The translations under genes were made by a program, and so were the position numbers. From Stenotrophomonas sp. 278 (GTDB lineage: Bacteria; Pseudomonadota; Gammaproteobacteria; Xanthomonadales; Xanthomonadaceae): a DNA stretch of 64,000 nt. The notes below the pieces were generated by a model, which was not told the origin of the DNA, did not search any database, and saw only the letters and a list, made by a program, of their open reading frames with translations. Below, piece after piece: positions 1 through 8,717 of the stretch. Numbering within the stretch: position 1 is the first letter of the stretch; each line of letters starts with the position of its first letter. The DNA lies in contig NZ_RHPP01000005.1 in assembly GCF_003935715.1 (NCBI RefSeq), positions 1 to 64,000 of the forward strand, in the 5' to 3' direction.

Positions 1-918
1 ACCCTGCCGCGCGCCGCCACACCGCTGCGTGTGGTCGTCGCCGCCGACCGCAGCGCCTTGGACGCGCAGGTCAGCAGCTTCCGGCAGCGCACTGCACTGG
101 CGTTGATCGTGCTGGTGGCACTGTGGTTTGCGGTGCTGGTCAGCCAGGTGCACTACGGCCTGCGTCCACTGGCCGAGCTGCGGCGTATCGCCGAGCAGGT
201 CCGCAACGGTGAGAACGTGCGCTTCCCGCAACAGGGCCTGGTGAAGGAAGTAGCGCCGCTGGCCGACGAGCTCAACGCACTGCTCGACCATCATGGCCGC
301 ATGGTCCAGCGCGCGCGGCGCAGCGCTGCCGACCTGGCGCATGCGCTGAAGACCCCGTTGACCGTGCTGGGTACCGAAGCCGAGGGCGACGGCAGCGACT
401 GGCGTCAGACGGTGCGGGGTGAAACCGCGCGCATGCAGGCCAGCATCGACCGCTATCTGGCAGTGGGCGTGGCCGCCGATCACCAGCAGCGCACGCCGGT
501 CGGCCCGGTGCTGGATGCGCTGTGCCGGTTGATGCAGCGCGTGCATGGCGACCGCGACGTGCGCTTTTCCTGCGATGCCAACGCACAGGGCCTGTTCGCC
601 GGGGCGCGCGAGGATCTGGAGGAGATGCTGGGAAATCTGCTCGACAACGCCGGCAAGTGGGCGGCGCACACGGTCGAAGTGAGGGTGCGTCACGAAGGCA
701 CTCGCATGCGCTTCGAAGTGCGCGACGACGGCGCAGGCCTGCCCGAGGAACAGCTGGAGAACGTGCTGGGACGTGGGGTGCGACTGGATGAGCGCGCGTC
801 GGGCAGCGGGTTGGGGTTGGCGATCGTGGCCGATATCGCCGAGAGCTATGGTGGAACGCTGACGTTGCGCAACGGTGCGCCGGGACTGGTGGCGACGCTG
901 GTGTTGCCGGCGGGATAA
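1..918 (+). CDS. Sensor histidine kinase, PhoQ-like, 5' end outside window
   Basis: This is the C-terminal part of a membrane-bound two-component sensor kinase. The frame is open from base 1, so the true start lies upstream. One membrane helix (about residues 30-52 of the fragment) is followed by a HAMP linker and a dimerisation helix with the phospho-accepting His in LAHALKTPL (codon at 340-342). The ATPase domain shows an N box (NLLDNAGKWA), a G1 box (DDGAGLP) and a G2 box (GSGLGLAIV), so the catalytic half is complete. The HALKTP form of the H box is typical of PhoQ-type kinases, which sense divalent cations or antimicrobial peptides. The partner regulator should lie just upstream, outside the window. 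The kinase call is firm; the PhoQ assignment is inferred from the H box. Confidence 0.9.
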   Translation, partial: TLPRAATPLRVVVAADRSALDAQVSSFRQRTALALIVLVALWFAVLVSQVHYGLRPLAELRRIAEQVRNGENVRFPQQGLVKEVAPLADELNALLDHHGRMVQRARRSAADLAHALKTPLTVLGTEAEGDGSDWRQTVRGETARMQASIDRYLAVGVAADHQQRTPVGPVLDALCRLMQRVHGDRDVRFSCDANAQGLFAGAREDLEEMLGNLLDNAGKWAAHTVEVRVRHEGTRMRFEVRDDGAGLPEEQLENVLGRGVRLDERASGSGLGLAIVADIAESYGGTLTLRNGAPGLVATLVLPAG

Positions 919-1023
919 GAACGCTGGCACACGCATGTCGCCATTATTAGAGCACCTGCTACGGGAACCGGCATGACATGGGCGCGTGGCGACGCGTTCG
1001 TGTCCACGGCGTCTCCAGGTCTG

Positions 1024-1341
1024 TCATGCGCGCATCCACCAGCAGTCAATCGCATCCAGCACGATGTGGATCATCAACCCGATCCCGAACAGGCGCGTCT
1101 TCTTCGGTACGCACAGCCCCGCATACACCGCGATCGCTGGCGCGGTGTGCAACGGGTGGAAGCCGATGCTGCACCGGTTCGGTGCATAGATCGGATCAGC
1201 CAGCAGGTGGTCCAGGTCGATGATCCAGCCCAGCAGCAGCAACACCCAGGCTGACAGGAAGCGCTTGCGCCAGAAGATCCACGCCAGCAGTGCAGGCACT
1301 GCGGCGTGGAGGAACAGGTGGAAGATCGCGCGGCTGCTCAT
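1024..1341 (-). CDS. DUF6122 family small membrane protein
   Basis: A 105-residue protein with three or four hydrophobic segments, roughly residues 5-22, 28-45, 65-80 and 85-100. Conserved polar residues sit inside or next to the membrane: an early His (FHLFLHAAVP), DLDHLLADP and a late HIVLDAIDC. This pattern resembles DUF6122, a family of small inner-membrane proteins related to metal-dependent membrane hydrolases, though no activity is established. It stands alone, convergent with the sensor kinase, and a SMAG palindrome lies just upstream of its start. Confidence 0.7.
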   Translation of the reverse strand: MSSRAIFHLFLHAAVPALLAWIFWRKRFLSAWVLLLLGWIIDLDHLLADPIYAPNRCSIGFHPLHTAPAIAVYAGLCVPKKTRLFGIGLMIHIVLDAIDCWWMRA

Positions 1342-1347
1342 TGTTCA

Positions 1348-1371
1348 GCCGGGCATCGCCCGGCGCTACGG
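1348..1371. repeat. SMAG-type GTAG palindrome
   Basis: The stem GCCGGGC-ATC-GCCCGGC is followed by GCTAC, so the other strand begins with the GTAG header characteristic of Stenotrophomonas SMAG elements. It lies between the DUF6122 gene and speA and may form a hairpin at the 3' end of the speA transcript. Confidence 0.75.
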
Positions 1372-1377
1372 TTCTGG

Positions 1378-3267
1378 TCAGACCAGCGGTTCATCGGACA
1401 GGTAGGTGTAGCCGGTCAACCCGGCTTCCAGCGCCTCGGACAGCTCCTGCGCGCGCGCCGGCTCCAGCTTCGCCGCCGCCACGCGCTCGGCGTAGGCCGC
1501 ACGCAGGTCGTCCAGACGGTAGCCCACATAGTCCAGCATCACGTCGGTGGTGTCGCCGCGACGCTGCTGGGTGATGGCATAGCCGTCGGCGTCGGCCACC
1601 ACTTCCACCGCGTCGGTATCACCGAACAGGTTGTGGATGTCGCCCAGGATTTCCTGGTACGCACCGACCATGAAGAAGCCGATGCGGTAGCTTTCGCCGT
1701 GCTTCATCGCGTGCAGCGGCAGCGAGGTGTCCAGGCTTTCGTTCTCGACATAGGTCTTGACCATGCCGTCGGAATCGCAGGTCATGTCGGCGATGATGCC
1801 GCGGCGGTCCGGCACTTCGTTCAGGCGCTCGATCGGCACGATCGGGAACACCTGGTCGATCGCCCAGGCATCGGGAATCGACTCGAACACGCTGAAGTTG
1901 ACGAAGTACTTGTCGACCAGGCGCTCGTTGAGTTCATCCAGCGCCGGCCGGTGGCTCTTCTCGTCGTAGCTCAGGCGTGCACGCACACCATGGGCGATGG
2001 CGTAGAACAGGTCGTCGATGCGCGCCCGCTGCGGCAGGTCGATCTGGCCCAGCGCGTAGCTGGCCAGGCCCTCGGCATGGAAATGCTGGGCTTCCTGGAA
2101 CAGTTCCACCGCCGGGCGCTGGTCCAGTTCCTCGTGGATTTCGCGCAGGTGGCGGATCGCCGCCGGCTCGTCGTCATGCGCATCCGGCACGCGGCCTTCC
2201 TGCGCCTGCTCCACTTCGGAGACGTTGGCGATCAATACCGCGTGGTGCGCGGTCATCGCCCGGCCACATTCGGTAACGATGCGCGGCGGGGTCAGCCCGT
2301 GCTCCTCGCAGGCATTGGCCAGCGGCTGCACGATGTTGCTGGCATAGGCGTTCAGGCCGTAGTTGATCGAGCAGAAGCTGCGCGAGCGGGTGCCTTCGTA
2401 GTCCACGCCCAGGCCGCCACCGACGTCCACGTGGGTGATCTTCGCGCCCAGGCGCGACAGTTCCACGAAGTAGCGGGTGGCTTCGCGCATGCCGTTGGCG
2501 ATGTCGCGCACGTTGGAGATCTGCGAGCCCATGTGGAAGTGCAGCAGGCTCAGGCAGTCGGCGTATTCGGTGTCGCGCAGCGACTTCCACAGGTCCAGCA
2601 GCTGGCGCGGGGACAGCCCGAACTTGGCCTTGTCGCCGCCGCTGTTCTGCCACTTGCCCGCGCCCAGCGAGGCCAGGCGCATGCGCACACCGAGGCCCGG
2701 CTTCACGTCCAGCGCCTTGGACTCCTCCAGCACCAGCTTCAGCTCGGAGGGCTTCTCGATGACGATGAAGGTCTGCAGGCCCAGCTTGCGGCCGATCAGG
2801 GCCAGGCGGATGTACTCGCGGTCCTTGTAGCCGTTGCAGACGATCAGCCCACCCGGGCGCGACAGCGCCAGCACGGCCATCAGCTCGGGCTTGCTGCCCG
2901 CTTCCAGCCCAAAGCCCTCGCCGTGGTGGCTGGCCAGGGTGCCGGCCACGCCGCGGTGCTGGTTGACCTTGATCGGGTACACGGCGGTGTAGCCGCCGGC
3001 GTAGTCCCAGTCCGCCTGGGCCTGACCGAAGGCCGCCTGCAGCTTGCCCAGTCGCTGACCGAGGATGTCCGGGAAGCGCACCAGCAGCGGCAGCTTGGCC
3101 CCGGCCGCACGGGCCGAATCCACAATCGTGGGCAAGGACACCACCGGGCCGTCCGGCCCCGTCGGTCTCACCACCATATGCCCCGCCGGATCCACGTCGA
3201 AGTAGCCATCCGCCCAGTGCGGAATCGAGTAGGTCTTACGGGCTTGGTCGAGGGACCAATCGGTCAT
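1378..3267 (-). CDS. speA: Biosynthetic arginine decarboxylase
   Basis: A PLP enzyme of the fold-III (alanine racemase-like) decarboxylase group that turns arginine into agmatine, the first step of the agmatine route to putrescine. It is 629 residues long from the ATG at 3267 (MTDWSLDQARKTYSIPHWAD), the usual SpeA length. A longer frame to 3423 would overlap the speE promoter region and is not needed. Visible signatures are the PLP-lysine region (AVYPIKVNQHRGV), the glycine-rich HVDVGGGLGVDYEGT and the late C-terminal ECGRAMTAHH and DITCDSDG-like segments (here DMTCDSDGMV). It is divergent from speE, the next polyamine gene, which supports the assignment. Confidence 0.97.
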   Translation of the reverse strand: MTDWSLDQARKTYSIPHWADGYFDVDPAGHMVVRPTGPDGPVVSLPTIVDSARAAGAKLPLLVRFPDILGQRLGKLQAAFGQAQADWDYAGGYTAVYPIKVNQHRGVAGTLASHHGEGFGLEAGSKPELMAVLALSRPGGLIVCNGYKDREYIRLALIGRKLGLQTFIVIEKPSELKLVLEESKALDVKPGLGVRMRLASLGAGKWQNSGGDKAKFGLSPRQLLDLWKSLRDTEYADCLSLLHFHMGSQISNVRDIANGMREATRYFVELSRLGAKITHVDVGGGLGVDYEGTRSRSFCSINYGLNAYASNIVQPLANACEEHGLTPPRIVTECGRAMTAHHAVLIANVSEVEQAQEGRVPDAHDDEPAAIRHLREIHEELDQRPAVELFQEAQHFHAEGLASYALGQIDLPQRARIDDLFYAIAHGVRARLSYDEKSHRPALDELNERLVDKYFVNFSVFESIPDAWAIDQVFPIVPIERLNEVPDRRGIIADMTCDSDGMVKTYVENESLDTSLPLHAMKHGESYRIGFFMVGAYQEILGDIHNLFGDTDAVEVVADADGYAITQQRRGDTTDVMLDYVGYRLDDLRAAYAERVAAAKLEPARAQELSEALEAGLTGYTYLSDEPLV

Positions 3268-3446
3268 TTCAGTGGGCCTGGTTGGTAAAAAAGGGGGTGC
3301 ATGATAACGCCTATATGCCGACAGCTCCGTTATCATGCGCGCCCGCGCCCGTGTCCAGGCTTGAACCTGAACGGGGCGGACCCCGTCCGGACGCGCCTTG
3401 TGCCGCCATCCCGGCTCCAACACCCTCCGAACAGGACCGTTACTCC

Positions 3447-4301
3447 ATGACTGACAACAGCAACTGGTACATCGAGCATTTCGAGCGCACCGGCTCGGCC
3501 ATTGGCTACCGCATCACCGGCAAGCTGGACGAGGTGCAGTCGCCGTTCCAGAAGATCGAGATCTTCCAGACCACCGACTGGGGCAACCTGATGACCATCG
3601 ACGGGGCCATCATGCTGACCAGCAAGGACAATTTCTTCTACCACGAGATGATCAGCCACCCGGTGCTGTTCACCCACGCCGCGCCCAAGCGCGTGGTGAT
3701 CATCGGCGGCGGCGACTGCGGCACCCTGCGCGAAGTGCTCAAGCACAAGGGCGTGGAAAGTGTGACCCAGTGCGACATTGACGAGCAGGTCACCCGCATG
3801 GCCGAGAAGCACTTCCCGGAGCTGTGCGATTCCAACAGCGACCCGCGCGCCGAGCTGATGTTCGACGACGGCGTGGCCTACATGGCCAACTGCCCGGCCG
3901 GCAGCGTGGACGTGGTGATCGTGGACTCCACCGACCCGGTCGGCCCGGGTGAAGGCCTGTTCAACAAGGCCTTCTATGAAAGCTGCTTCAAGGCGCTGAA
4001 GGACGACGGCATCCTGGTGCAGCAGTCCGAGTCGCCGCTGATGCAGCTGGCGCTGATCAACGAAATGCGCACCGAAATGGGCAAGGCCGGCTTCCAGTCG
4101 TTCAAGACCCTGCCGTTCCCGCAGCCGTGCTACCCGACCGGCTGGTGGAGCGTGACCCTGGCGCGCAAGGGCCAGAGCAGCTTCGACTTCCGCCAGGCCG
4201 ATTCGGCCTCCAAGAGCTTTGACACCCTGTACTACACCGCCGCGCTGCACACCGGCGTGCTGGTGACCCCGCCGTTCGTGCAGGCCGCCCTGAAGGGTTG
4301 A
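3447..4301 (+). CDS. speE: Polyamine aminopropyltransferase (spermidine synthase)
   Basis: This enzyme transfers the aminopropyl group of decarboxylated S-adenosylmethionine to putrescine. The 284-residue protein starts at the ATG at 3447 (MTDNSNWYIEHFERTGSAIG). The longer frame upstream has no SpeE-like residues. It shows the family order: an N-terminal beta-strand domain (QKIEIFQTTDWGNLMTIDG), the methyltransferase-like nucleotide loop (VVIIGGGDCGTLREVLKH), DDGVAYM, and the catalytic segment VIVDSTDPVGPGEGLF. The C-terminus PCYPTGWWSVTLARKG is also typical. It is divergent from speA across about 180 bases, consistent with co-regulated polyamine synthesis, although no agmatinase/agmatine deiminase or speD is in this window. 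Confidence 0.97.
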   Translation: MTDNSNWYIEHFERTGSAIGYRITGKLDEVQSPFQKIEIFQTTDWGNLMTIDGAIMLTSKDNFFYHEMISHPVLFTHAAPKRVVIIGGGDCGTLREVLKHKGVESVTQCDIDEQVTRMAEKHFPELCDSNSDPRAELMFDDGVAYMANCPAGSVDVVIVDSTDPVGPGEGLFNKAFYESCFKALKDDGILVQQSESPLMQLALINEMRTEMGKAGFQSFKTLPFPQPCYPTGWWSVTLARKGQSSFDFRQADSASKSFDTLYYTAALHTGVLVTPPFVQAALKG

Positions 4302-4317
4302 TTCCGGCGTAATCGGA

Positions 4318-4378
4318 GTGCCGACCAACGGTCGGCACCTACCCGGGGGGCGGTAGGTATCGACCGTTGGTCGATACC
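4318..4378. repeat. Pair of facing SMAG palindromes
   Basis: The first unit (4318-4342) has the stem GTGCCGACC/GGTCGGCAC followed by CTAC. The second (4353-4378) starts GTAG and has the stem GGTATCGACC/GGTCGATACC. The two face each other between the converging ends of speE and lpxO, where they can serve as a bidirectional terminator-like structure. Confidence 0.85.
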
Positions 4379-4387
4379 CCCTGCCCC

Positions 4388-5293
4388 TTACAGCGCCCAG
4401 ATCCCGGCAATCACCAGCAGCACCAGGCCCCACTTGATCGCGTGGTAGGCAAACGCGCTCTTCGCGCGCAGCGCCTTGGCCTTCAGTCGCACCTTGTACA
4501 GGCCGCCAAACGCCTTGTTCACCCCACCGGTCGGATCGCCCGGCAGGTTCGGCGAGGCTCCGCCGGCCAGCAGCGTGGCCGCCACCGCGCGGTTGAACAG
4601 CCCCGGCAGGCCGAAGCGCAACGGCCGGGCGATATCGCAGAACAGGATCACCCGGTCTTCCTGGGTCTCGTTGTGCGCGTGGTGGATGTAGGTTTCGTCG
4701 AACATCATCCACTCGCCGTCACGCCAGCTTTTGCGGATGCCGTCCACTTCGATGTAGCAGCCATCGTCGTTCGGCGTGGCCAGGCCCAGGTGCAGCCGCA
4801 GCGAGCCGGCAAACGGATCACGGTGCGGGCGCAGCTCACTGCCCGGCGGCAGCTGCGCGAACATCGCCGCACGCACCTCCGGAATCGACTCCAGCAGCGC
4901 CGTGGTCTGCGGGCACAGCGCCTTGGCCGACGGGTGCGACGGGCCGTACCAGCGAAGGTAGAAGCGCTTCCAGCCTCGGCGGAAGAACGAATTGAAGCCC
5001 GCATCGTTATAGGTGCTGGAGGCGGCGATCTTGTCCGCATCGCGCAGCGCCAGCGCCTCGTCACGGATCATCTTCCAGTTCGCGCGCAGCGGCTCCAGCT
5101 GCGGGAACTCCTTGCCCGGGTCGAGGAAGGGCGTGGTCGGCACCTTGGAGAACATGTACATCACCACGTTGATGGGGGCCATGAAGCTGGAATGGTCGAG
5201 CAGCTGGCGCGACCAGCGCGCCCGGACCTTGCCGCGGTAGTGCACGTACAGCACGCACGCCACGAACAGGGCCACCACAATTATCTTGATCAT
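4388..5293 (-). CDS. lpxO: Lipid A 2-hydroxylase, aspartyl/asparaginyl beta-hydroxylase family
   Basis: A 301-residue Fe(II)/2-oxoglutarate dioxygenase that in LpxO proteins adds a 2-hydroxyl to a lipid A acyl chain at the inner membrane. It has an N-terminal membrane helix (residues 1-20) and a C-terminal hydrophobic helix (about 283-301). Between them lies the hydroxylase core with the iron ligands in LRPHRDPFAGS (HxD) and the distal His in YIHHAHNETQEDR, plus the 2-oxoglutarate Arg in that segment. Length and topology fit LpxO better than soluble aspartyl hydroxylases. The gene is monocistronic. A role in envelope charge and peptide resistance is inferred from the family. Confidence 0.88.
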   Translation of the reverse strand: MIKIIVVALFVACVLYVHYRGKVRARWSRQLLDHSSFMAPINVVMYMFSKVPTTPFLDPGKEFPQLEPLRANWKMIRDEALALRDADKIAASSTYNDAGFNSFFRRGWKRFYLRWYGPSHPSAKALCPQTTALLESIPEVRAAMFAQLPPGSELRPHRDPFAGSLRLHLGLATPNDDGCYIEVDGIRKSWRDGEWMMFDETYIHHAHNETQEDRVILFCDIARPLRFGLPGLFNRAVAATLLAGGASPNLPGDPTGGVNKAFGGLYKVRLKAKALRAKSAFAYHAIKWGLVLLVIAGIWAL

Positions 5294-5704
5294 CGAACGT
5301 CCACCGGCGGGGGCCGGAAAGCATCAGTGAAGGGGAGTTACACGCGGTGCTGGCGGGCCATGGGGAGCGGCGGGCCACGCGTGCCGTATTCAAGATCGTT
5401 ATGGTCCGCGTGGCTTCGTGTCCGGTCAAGCCAGCCGTGTACAGGTAGCGGACAGCGGGCGCGCGCCGTGTCTCGGTTCCACATCAAATCATTGATTCAA
5501 AAGTACATTCGCCTGGCAATGAGGCGGCCGATCACAGGTCGCGCGACAAACTGTTCCACGCCTGGGCCCGACATTTGTCCGACAGGGGGGTGGATTGCTG
5601 TACTTCCGGGTACTAAAATTAACGAAAGTTTGACAACGCCCCATTCAGCAGCACCGGTACGCCTGACGCTTCGCGCCGACCACCGGGTCGCCCAGAGAAT
5701 CGTC
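5294..5704. other. Intergenic region upstream of lpxO and the RIO-like kinase
   Basis: About 410 bases between two divergent genes. I see no convincing frame. The right half is A+T richer (5480-5640), as expected for the promoter of the gene at 5705. No repeat or clear operator was identified. Confidence 0.5.
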
Positions 5705-6355
5705 ATGAATACTCCTGTTGCCTCGTGTGTCGATGACACCGCCCCTGCCCTGTTGCTCAAGCGCGGCGAACGCCTGCTCGAACCGGACGTCTACCGCACC
5801 TGCCTGAACGGCCAGCCGGCCGTGGTCAAGGACTACACCCGTTACAAGGGCACCCCGCTGTCGCTGGTGGCGCGCCTGCTGGTGCGCCGCGAGGCCAGCA
5901 TGCTCAAGCGCCTGAGCGGCTGGAAGCACGCTCCTGCCCTTCTGGGCACCATTGGGGGCTTGGCGCTGGGCATGGAGTTCATTCCCGGCCAGACCCTCAG
6001 CGCGGCCACCTCGGTGGGTGCGGAGGTGTTCGAGCAGCTGCAGTTCGCGCTGAGCCGCCTGCACGCCGCCGGCATCACCCACAACGACCTGCATGGCACC
6101 AACGTGATGGTGAACGGCGGCGTGCCGGTGCTGGTGGACTTCACCTCGGCCTGGCGCAGCCCGCGCTGGCTGCCGGTGCACCCGGTGTCGCGCCAGCTGC
6201 GGCGCAGCGACATGAAGAACCTGCTGAAGATGCGCCAGCGCCTGACCGGCGAGCGGCCGACCGCTTCGCAGGCAGCACTCGTCGCCGACCCGCGCTGGGT
6301 GGCCGGCGTGCGGGTGGCCTGGAAGCGGTTCTACCGGTGGTTCAAAGGCGTTTGA
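5705..6355 (+). CDS. RIO1/LPS-kinase-like protein kinase fold protein
   Basis: A 216-residue soluble protein starting at the ATG at 5705. The much longer frame through 4367 is antisense to lpxO and is rejected. It has a minimal kinase fold: a phosphate-anchoring Lys in AVVKDYTRYKG, a catalytic loop HNDLHGTNVM where the Asp is the expected catalytic base, and a metal-binding Asp in VLVDFTSAW. The mix resembles RIO1 and the lipopolysaccharide core kinases (WaaP/KdkA type). The substrate cannot be read from sequence, though proximity to lpxO makes an envelope role possible. It converges on the P-II gene, which ends 4 bases away. Confidence 0.75.
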   Translation: MNTPVASCVDDTAPALLLKRGERLLEPDVYRTCLNGQPAVVKDYTRYKGTPLSLVARLLVRREASMLKRLSGWKHAPALLGTIGGLALGMEFIPGQTLSAATSVGAEVFEQLQFALSRLHAAGITHNDLHGTNVMVNGGVPVLVDFTSAWRSPRWLPVHPVSRQLRRSDMKNLLKMRQRLTGERPTASQAALVADPRWVAGVRVAWKRFYRWFKGV

Positions 6356-6358
6356 CCG

Positions 6359-6793
<435 letters not shown>

Positions 6794-6836
6794 CTAGGCG
6801 TGAACCTGGCCAGCCCCCACCGAAGCGGAGTCCCCC

Positions 6837-7103
6837 ATGATTGACCTCAACCAGATCGACGACCTGGCCCGCCGCCTGAGCGACATGGTGCCGCCGGGGC
6901 TGCGCGAGCAGCGTGAGGAACTGCAGGCCACCTTCAAGAGCGCCCTGCAGGCCGGGCTGGCCAAGCTGGACCTGGTGACCCGCGAAGAATTCGACGTACA
7001 GCGCGCGGTGCTGCTGCGCACCCGCGAAAAGCTGGAAGCGCTGGAAAAGACCGTAGCCGCGCTGGAAGCCGCTGGCACTGCGCCGGAACGCCCGGCCCCG
7101 TAA
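6837..7103 (+). CDS. ubiK: Ubiquinone biosynthesis accessory factor UbiK (BMFP domain)
   Basis: An 88-residue, largely helical protein. The N-terminal amphipathic part (MIDLNQIDDLARRLSDMVPP) and a C-terminal coiled coil (VLLRTREKLEALEKTVAALE) match UbiK/YqiC, a trimeric coiled-coil factor of the soluble ubiquinone biosynthesis complex working with UbiJ. A spacer with a GAAGCGGAGTC-like Shine-Dalgarno precedes the ATG. It is divergent from the P-II gene. Confidence 0.9.
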   Translation: MIDLNQIDDLARRLSDMVPPGLREQREELQATFKSALQAGLAKLDLVTREEFDVQRAVLLRTREKLEALEKTVAALEAAGTAPERPAP

Positions 7104-7139
7104 CCCAATCGGGATCGGGATCGCAACGCAGGATCAACC

Positions 7140-7206
7140 GTAGAGCCACGCCCTGCGTGGCTGCGCGGTGCGCGAACGGAAGCAGCCACGCAGGGCGTGG
7201 CTCTAC
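7140..7206. repeat. SMAG inverted pair
   Basis: Two long arms, GTAGAGCCACGCCCTGCGTG at 7140 and its near-exact inverse ending at 7205, enclose about 20 bases. Each arm has its own small stem and the GTAG header. It lies between the ends of ubiK and the nitrilase gene, where it could end both transcripts. Confidence 0.9.
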
Positions 7207-7244
7207 GGACACCTGGGTTCGTGATTGACGCGCATGGCGCGTCA

Positions 7245-8108
7245 CTACGACACGGTGACATGTTGTCGCTGCTGGCTCCAATCCCCATCCACCGTCACCT
7301 GCGCGTCGCCCAGGCGCTGGGTCAGCGCATCGAAATCAAGTTCCGCCATCGCCCACAGCTGGTCACCCTGGGTGCTGGCCAGTACGCCATCGGCCGGGAA
7401 ACCACGGTCCATCGGCGCGTACAGCACCGCCTCACCAGTATTGATGTCCAACGCCGGGCTCCACGCCGCCTCGCCCGCCGTGACCGCCTTGGCGACGAAC
7501 ATGCGGTTCTCCAGCGACCGTGCCATGCAGCCAACGGTCACACGGGTGGCACCGGCGTCGGTGTCAGTGCAGCTCGGCACCAGCAGCAGCTGTGCGCCAG
7601 CTTCGCGCTGGGCGCGCACGCTGAGCGGGAACTCGCTGTCGTAGCAGACCGCGATGCCGGTGCGCACGCCGCCCAGGTCGAAGACCTGCAGCGCATCACC
7701 GGGTTCAATCACACCCAGCTGCTTCTCGAAACCAGTAAGCTGCATCTTGTCCTGATAGCCACGACGACCGTCGGGCGTGAACCACCACGCACGATTGCGG
7801 TAGCGGCCCTGGCCGACCTGCAACAGGAACGTGCCCGCCTGGATGATCAGATTCAGGCTCTGCGCCAGTTCGGCGTACAGCGCCAGCCAGCCGTCATGGA
7901 ATACCTGTGTGCCGCGCAGCGAAGCCGGCAGGCTCTTTGATACGTCCGGCCCGAGCGCTGCCGCCAGCTCCAGCGACAGATACTCCGGCAGCACCGCCAG
8001 CTGTGCACCGGCGTCGGCCGCCTCGGCCAGCACGGTCCGCTGGCGTGCAGCAAACTCTGCCCAGGACGCCGGAGCCTGGATGGGATACTTCGCCACCGCC
8101 ACTTTCAT
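7245..8108 (-). CDS. Carbon-nitrogen hydrolase (nitrilase superfamily), cassette copy 1
   Basis: A 287-residue cytosolic hydrolase of the nitrilase superfamily, which cleaves non-peptide C-N bonds through a Glu-Lys-Cys triad. The three residues appear in LPEYLSLE, QDKMQLTG and GIAVCYDSEFPL. The start at 8108 (MKVAVAKYPIQAPASWAEF) overlaps the GNAT stop by four bases (ATGA), so translation is probably coupled. It is the third gene of an operon in the order SnoaL-like, GNAT, nitrilase. A diverged copy of the whole operon lies at 43617-45521 and shares its N-terminal MKVAVAKY. The substrate is unknown; family members act on amides, nitriles or carbamoyl compounds. Confidence 0.9.
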   Translation of the reverse strand: MKVAVAKYPIQAPASWAEFAARQRTVLAEAADAGAQLAVLPEYLSLELAAALGPDVSKSLPASLRGTQVFHDGWLALYAELAQSLNLIIQAGTFLLQVGQGRYRNRAWWFTPDGRRGYQDKMQLTGFEKQLGVIEPGDALQVFDLGGVRTGIAVCYDSEFPLSVRAQREAGAQLLLVPSCTDTDAGATRVTVGCMARSLENRMFVAKAVTAGEAAWSPALDINTGEAVLYAPMDRGFPADGVLASTQGDQLWAMAELDFDALTQRLGDAQVTVDGDWSQQRQHVTVS

Positions 8109-8716
8109 TGAGATGTCTCCAGTTCGCGCAGCCAGATGGTCAGCGCGTGCTCGCTCTGCGCCGGTTCACCCACGTCTTTCCACGCAAGCGTTGCACGCAG
8201 TTGAGGGTGTTCGTGGTAGCCGCGGCGCTGCCAGAATGCATGGTTGCTGTGGTAGTCCGCCGGGCAACGCGGATCGTCCGCCGCGCGCACGACCGACGCG
8301 AACGCGCTGGTGCGAATCCCCGGCAGGCGGCGCGCATGCGCTTCGCGTTCGTCGAAGAAGCGGTGCCCCAGTCCCTGCCCGCGATACGCCGGCAGCAGCA
8401 CCGACTCTCCGCAGTAGAAGATCCGGTCTTCAGCCAGGTTCGCCTTCTGGAAGGGCAGGCGGATCGCCTCCTCGGCCTCCACCAGCGGCATGCCGGTGGA
8501 GGCACCCACGGGCGCACCCGCCTCATCCAGTGCCAACACCAGAACTCCACCGGCGGCTTGGCTCAGCGACTGCAGGTACTCGCGCTCATAGGCCATGTCG
8601 CCGTCGTACAGATACGGGAAGTCGCGAAACACCGCGATGCGCAGGCGTGCCACATGGTCCAGCCACGGCAGCATGTCTGCGCCGGTGACCCGCAGCACCT
8701 GGATGACTTGATCCAT
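8105..8716 (-). CDS. GNAT family N-acetyltransferase, cassette copy 1
   Basis: A 203-residue GNAT acyltransferase. The acetyl-CoA pyrophosphate loop is visible as YRGQGLGHRFFDEREAH (R-x-x-G-x-G form), preceded by the strand FYCGESVLLPA. The acceptor is unknown. It lies two bases after the SnoaL-like gene and overlaps the nitrilase start by four bases. The paired stretch GESVLLPA plus GLGHRFFDEREAHAR recurs in the copy at 44026-44634, so the two are clearly paralogous. A plausible but unproven reading is that one enzyme acylates what the hydrolase releases. Confidence 0.88.
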   Translation of the reverse strand: MDQVIQVLRVTGADMLPWLDHVARLRIAVFRDFPYLYDGDMAYEREYLQSLSQAAGGVLVLALDEAGAPVGASTGMPLVEAEEAIRLPFQKANLAEDRIFYCGESVLLPAYRGQGLGHRFFDEREAHARRLPGIRTSAFASVVRAADDPRCPADYHSNHAFWQRRGYHEHPQLRATLAWKDVGEPAQSEHALTIWLRELETSQ

Positions 8717-8717
8717 C

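Noticed and set aside
1306-3288. 660-codon open frame opposite speA
   Set aside because: Shadow of high-G+C coding DNA. SpeA on the other strand is unmistakable and the frame shows no domain.
4367-5704. Long upstream extension of the RIO-like kinase frame
   Set aside because: It is antisense to lpxO and has no kinase residues; the ATG at 5705 gives a compact kinase fold.
7245-7290. Similarity between the end of nitrilase copy 1 (QQRQHVTVS) and the end of the IS3 transposase (QQRQHVTET)
   Set aside because: The match covers only a few residues and no other IS sequence is near; probably chance.
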